The notes below the pieces were generated by a model that saw only the letters and a program-made list of their open reading frames with translations, made no database searches and was not told where the DNA came from. Positions 15,714 through 18,924 of a stretch of DNA of 18,924 nucleotides are shown in pieces. Numbering within the stretch: the stretch's first letter is position 1; each line of letters begins with the position of its first letter. Origin of the DNA: a bacterium (GTDB lineage Bacteria > Bdellovibrionota_C > UBA2361 > SZUA-149). The stretch covers positions 1-18,924 of the forward strand of contig QIGM01000470.1 in assembly GCA_003230795.1 (NCBI GenBank), written 5' to 3'. Made by a program: the position numbers and the translations under genes.

Positions 15714-16879
15714 CTTACGATGGACGAGACAGAAGCGCATTTTGGCCTGAGAAGCTGCTAGTAAGAGAGGAGTCGCTCGCGGATCCCCTTGCGAAGCGCT
15801 TAATGAGCAAGCTCGAAGGGCATGCAGAAATCTCGATTTTATCGGAAAAAGGAGACCCTTTAGCAGCCGACACCGCTGGGGATAGTTCGGATGCCGAGCG
15901 ATTTACCAAGGGTAAACGCACGCTCTTGCTTCAGCGTCATAGCGGCTCTTGGTTAAAAGCCTGTCCCGGAACCAGCGGGCATGTTTGCTGTAATCTTTGG
16001 ATTGTAAATCCAGGTGAAGGCTGCCCTTTTGATTGCACCTATTGTTACCTGCAGTCGTACCTTAAAAGAAATCCTACCTTAAAGCTCTATACCAATATTC
16101 AAGAAATGCTTTCAGAAATCGAAACGCGTGCTAGCGCGGAACCGAATCGAATGTTTCGAGTAGGCACCGGTGAGCTTATCGATAGTTTGGTTTGGGATGA
16201 TCTAAGTGAGCAAACTCTTGAGCTAGTTCCTTTCTTTGCTCGTATCCCCAATGTATTACTTGAACTGAAGTCCAAGGATGATTACGTCGAGAATTTGCTT
16301 ACTTTAAGAAATGAGCATCTTGGGAAAACCGTTGTTTCTTGGTCAGTGAATGCGAAGTCGGTAACTGAGAAAGACGAGCGTTCCACGGCCTCTCTTGAGC
16401 AACGAATTGCTGCTGCTGAGAAGGTGGTTGAGGCTGGATACCGTGTAGGCTTTCATTTTGACCCCCTTGTGCATTTCGAAGGCTGGGAGGATGAATATCG
16501 GGATACCGTACAATCTATCTTCTCTCGAATACCAGCCGAGCGCGTAGCTTGGGTTAGTATTTCAACGCTACGGTATCGTTCTGATCTGCAAGATATGATG
16601 CTAGCCCGCTTTCCGGAGAGTAAAATACCCTTTGGGGAACAGTTTCTCGCCAAGGATCGCAAGATTCGCTATGTTCAACCGCTACGTTTTCGTATGCTTC
16701 ACTTCGTTCGCGATGAGCTCATGGCTATACGCAAAGAACTCCCTGTCTATATGTGCATGGAGAGTTCCTCGGCCTGGCGCCAAATCACTGGAGGAGCGCC
16801 GGTCGCTGGCTCAGAATTGTCCGAAGTCTTTTCGCGAAAAGGAAAACTGCCCATTATAGAAGAGGGTCACCACTTATAG
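15710..16879 (+). CDS. Radical SAM protein, spore photoproduct lyase-like family
   Basis: This 389-aa enzyme has the radical SAM cluster motif CPFDCTYC (C105, C109, C112), preceded by CPGTSGHVCCNLWIVNPGEG and followed by YLQSYL. Other family matches are FRVGTGELIDSL, LLELKSK, TVVSWSVNA, GYRVGFHFDPL, WVSISTLRY and VYMCMES (C349). This is the SplB/COG1533 arrangement. In spore-formers SplB repairs spore photoproduct in DNA. Here there are no spore genes, and no Cys occurs between C112 and C349, so the H-donor cysteine of canonical SplB (C141 in Bacillus) appears absent. The reaction is therefore uncertain. The start is TTG at 15710: GGGGGT lies 7-9 nt upstream, it overlaps the previous stop, and no ATG is in frame nearby. 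Confidence 0.85.
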   Translation: MTYDGRDRSAFWPEKLLVREESLADPLAKRLMSKLEGHAEISILSEKGDPLAADTAGDSSDAERFTKGKRTLLLQRHSGSWLKACPGTSGHVCCNLWIVNPGEGCPFDCTYCYLQSYLKRNPTLKLYTNIQEMLSEIETRASAEPNRMFRVGTGELIDSLVWDDLSEQTLELVPFFARIPNVLLELKSKDDYVENLLTLRNEHLGKTVVSWSVNAKSVTEKDERSTASLEQRIAAAEKVVEAGYRVGFHFDPLVHFEGWEDEYRDTVQSIFSRIPAERVAWVSISTLRYRSDLQDMMLARFPESKIPFGEQFLAKDRKIRYVQPLRFRMLHFVRDELMAIRKELPVYMCMESSSAWRQITGGAPVAGSELSEVFSRKGKLPIIEEGHHL

Positions 16880-16897
16880 GGGTTTGAGCAAAAGAAA

Positions 16898-17065
16898 AGC
16901 CTACGTGGCGCTTGAACGTTCCCCCTGAAGGGGATAAAGAATATAGTCGTCAAGACACTGCAAAACCCGATCAGGGTTTTTCCACCGCAGCGGCTACGCT
17001 ATAGCCCCAAGCAACGACTACTGCTGAACCCCCAAAACGGGAATTTTAACTTGTGACGACTATAT
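16898..17065 (-). repeat. Structured repeat, copy 3 (inverted orientation)
   Basis: This is the third copy, reversed relative to copies 1 and 2. The terminal inverted repeat is a perfect 12 bp, ATATAGTCGTCA (16941-16952) and TGACGACTATAT (17054-17065). Read on the minus strand, its right end (GTGGAAAAACCC, TGATC, GGGTTTTGCAGTGTCTTGA) is nearly the same as copies 1 and 2. The tail homologue is at 16898-16940, ending AGGCT on the minus strand, with hairpin CCCC-TTCA-GGGG (16922-16933) in place of CTCC-TACC-GGAG. The middle of the core is largely different and carries GGCTA-CGCTA-TAGCC (16991-17005). It fills most of the gap between the radical SAM gene and secA. Confidence 0.82.
16962..16981 (+). 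terminator. Probable intrinsic terminator after the radical SAM gene (in copy 3)
   Basis: AAAACCC (16962-16968), a GATCA loop and GGGTTTT (16974-16980) plus one more T form a 7-bp stem with a T-run. It lies about 80 nt after the radical SAM stop. The A-rich left arm would make it usable from the other strand too. If it works, secA needs its own promoter between here and 17075. Confidence 0.55.
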
Positions 17066-17074
17066 AAGAAATTC

Positions 17075-18924
17075 ATGCTTAACCCATTCAAAAAAATAGT
17101 CGGTTCAAAAAACGAACGAGAAATTCGTAAGCTGCAGCCACTTGTTGAGGTCATCAACTCGATTGAGCCTGCCGTGAAGGCATTGAGCGATACTGAGCTT
17201 CAAGCGAAGACGAATGAATTTAAACAGAAGCTCGAGAACGGCGCTTCTCTCGATGATATTTTACCAGAAGCCTTTGCTACCGTCCGCGAAGCGGCGGTGC
17301 GTGTCTTGGGAATGAGACACTTCGATGTGCAGCTTGTTGGAGGAAGCGTGCTGCACAGTGGAAGAATTGCTGAGATGAAGACCGGAGAAGGTAAGACCTT
17401 AACGGCGACTCTCCCGGTATACCTCAATGGGCTATCCGGCAAAGGTGTTCATGTCGTAACAGTAAACGATTACCTTGCGCGTCGAGATGCTGAGTGGATG
17501 GGGGCTGTTTACAATTTTCTGGGGTTGACGACGGGAGTCGTTTTAAACGGGGTTGAGACGGAAGACCGTAAAGCTGCCTATAAGGCAGACATTACCTACG
17601 GGCAAAACAACGAATTCGGTTTCGATTATCTTCGCGACAATATGAAGTTAGATTTGGACGAGAAAGTCCAACGAGATTATCACTACGCTATTGTCGATGA
17701 AGTGGATTCTATTCTTATCGATGAGTCTCGAACTCCACTTATTATTTCTGGTCCGAGTGAAAAGCCGACAGAAACCTACAAGCTTGCTGATCAGGTTGTT
17801 CGTCAGCTTAACGAAGAAGAACACTACTCCGTTGATCTAAAGAGTAAGCAGCCAAGTTTAGTAGACGAAGGTGTTGCACGTGTAGAGGAGCTTCTTGAAA
17901 TTGATAACCTCTACGAACCTCAGAACATGGAGCTCGTTCATCACGTTAATCAGGCGCTAAAAGCCCGGATGACGATGAAAAGAGACGTGGACTATGTCGT
18001 ACGAGATGGGCAGGTCATCATTGTCGATGAGTTTACTGGTCGTCTTATGGCTGGTCGCCGCTGGTCAGACGGCTTGCACCAGGCGGTTGAGGCGAAAGAG
18101 AGCGTTGAGATCCAGCGAGAGAACCAGACCCTCGCTACTGTTACTTTTCAGAACTATTTCCGAATGTATAAAAAGCTTGCAGGTATGACTGGAACCGCAG
18201 ATACGGAAGCAGTCGAATTCAAGAAAATCTACAATCTAGATGTGATCATTATTCCAACAAATGAGCCCCTAATAAGGGACGATCACGCAGATGTGGTGTT
18301 TTCCACGGAACGAGCGAAGTTCAATGCTGTTTGCCAAGAGATTGGGACGCTTCACGAGTCTGGACAGCCAGTGCTTGTGGGAACAGCGAGTATTGCCAAG
18401 TCCGAAATGGTAAGCCGCTTACTTCAAGAACATAAGGTTCCTCATCATGTACTAAACGCGAAGCATCACGAAAGTGAAGCTGAGATTGTTGCGCAAGCAG
18501 GCCGACAAGGCGCCGTTACTATTTCCACAAACATGGCCGGTCGAGGTACCGATATTCTCTTGGGTGGTAATCCGGAGTTTCTTGCGGCAGATGAGCTTGG
18601 CTACCATGACGTAGAAGATGAAGAGTTCCAAAAGGTTCAAGAGAAGTATGTAGGTCTTTGTGTGAAATCGAAGCAAGATGTTCTCGATGCAGGCGGACTT
18701 CATATTCTTGGCACGGAACGCCACGAAAGTAGACGAATTGATAACCAGCTTCGTGGTCGTTCTGGCCGACAGGGAGATCCAGGAAGCTCTCGATTCTATG
18801 TCTCTCTCGAAGACGACCTGATGAAGCGATTCGGTGGCGAGAGAATGCAAGCGATTATGTCGCGAGTTGGTCTTCGCGAGGAAGATGCGATTGAAGGAGC
18901 GCTTGTTGCTCGAGCAATTGAGAA
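17075..18924 (+). CDS. secA: Preprotein translocase ATPase SecA, N-terminal two thirds (cut by the window edge)
   Basis: SecA is the motor that drives preproteins through SecYEG. The reading frame is open from the ATG at 17075 to the end of the window (616 codons). Visible motifs are the N-terminal [20 protein letters not shown], Walker A MKTGEGKT (residues 101-108, K107), [32 protein letters not shown], the DEAD-type box DEVD (208-211) with [35 protein letters not shown] and [22 protein letters not shown]. All motor and preprotein-cross-linking regions in view are intact; the C-terminal scaffold lies outside. The ribosome site AAGAA (17066-17070) directly abuts the end of repeat copy 3, so the element forms the immediate 5' region of this essential gene. 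Confidence 0.97.
   Translation, partial: MLNPFKKIVGSKNEREIRKLQPLVEVINSIEPAVKALSDTELQAKTNEFKQKLENGASLDDILPEAFATVREAAVRVLGMRHFDVQLVGGSVLHSGRIAEMKTGEGKTLTATLPVYLNGLSGKGVHVVTVNDYLARRDAEWMGAVYNFLGLTTGVVLNGVETEDRKAAYKADITYGQNNEFGFDYLRDNMKLDLDEKVQRDYHYAIVDEVDSILIDESRTPLIISGPSEKPTETYKLADQVVRQLNEEEHYSVDLKSKQPSLVDEGVARVEELLEIDNLYEPQNMELVHHVNQALKARMTMKRDVDYVVRDGQVIIVDEFTGRLMAGRRWSDGLHQAVEAKESVEIQRENQTLATVTFQNYFRMYKKLAGMTGTADTEAVEFKKIYNLDVIIIPTNEPLIRDDHADVVFSTERAKFNAVCQEIGTLHESGQPVLVGTASIAKSEMVSRLLQEHKVPHHVLNAKHHESEAEIVAQAGRQGAVTISTNMAGRGTDILLGGNPEFLAADELGYHDVEDEEFQKVQEKYVGLCVKSKQDVLDAGGLHILGTERHESRRIDNQLRGRSGRQGDPGSSRFYVSLEDDLMKRFGGERMQAIMSRVGLREEDAIEGALVARAIE

Noticed and set aside
14730..17065. Reading the repeats as CRISPR repeats
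   Set aside because: Only three units, about 180 nt long, not evenly spaced, one inverted, with no short spacers and no cas genes.

Overview
The window is 18.9 kb of ordinary bacterial chromosome, densely coded, with a GC content that looks slightly under 50%. A class A penicillin-binding protein, a periplasmic-type cyclophilin and a von Willebrand A (vWA) protein with a signal peptide point to a Gram-negative-type envelope. The set of GldA/GldF/GldG-like ABC genes plus a DUF4340 gene is known from gliding Bacteroidetes, Myxococcota, Planctomycetes and related candidate lineages. The lineage cannot be fixed from the sequence alone, and no phage, IS transposase or CRISPR array is present.

Layout. 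(1) On the minus strand, trpC is followed by the 5' part of trpB, which runs off the left edge. (2) A 310-bp divergent intergenic region follows. (3) On the plus strand lies a tightly packed run: ABC ATPase, ABC permease, GldG-like auxiliary protein, DUF4340 protein and PBP1A (2269 to 6301). After a 147-bp gap come an exported cyclophilin (TTG start, strong Shine-Dalgarno), a large membrane-anchored vWA protein with an acidic tail, a membrane-anchored coiled-coil protein, bioA and bioD. (4) A 453-bp gap holds two tandem copies of an unusual structured repeat. (5) Then come an unrecognised 177-aa gene and, overlapping it by TTGA, a radical SAM protein of the spore-photoproduct-lyase-like family. 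(6) A third, inverted copy of the same repeat sits between that pair and secA, which runs off the right edge. secA spans 17075 to the window end and is clear from its motifs.

How the genes fit together. The ABC/DUF4340/PBP1A block and the cyclophilin/vWA/coiled-coil block look like cell-envelope functions, with a transporter of unknown substrate, peptidoglycan synthesis, and periplasmic folding or scaffolding. Tryptophan synthesis (trpC, trpB) and two late biotin steps (bioA, bioD) are housekeeping.

The most interesting signal is the repeat family at 14730-15097 and 16898-17065. It has three copies, two direct and one inverted. Each has a terminal inverted repeat of 9-12 bp around a core with an A-rich/T-rich terminator-like hairpin, followed by a 43-46-nt tail with a second small hairpin. 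Base changes between copies are compensatory in the terminal stem and in the tail hairpin, as expected for a selected RNA or single-stranded-DNA structure. The copies bracket the two-gene radical SAM cassette.
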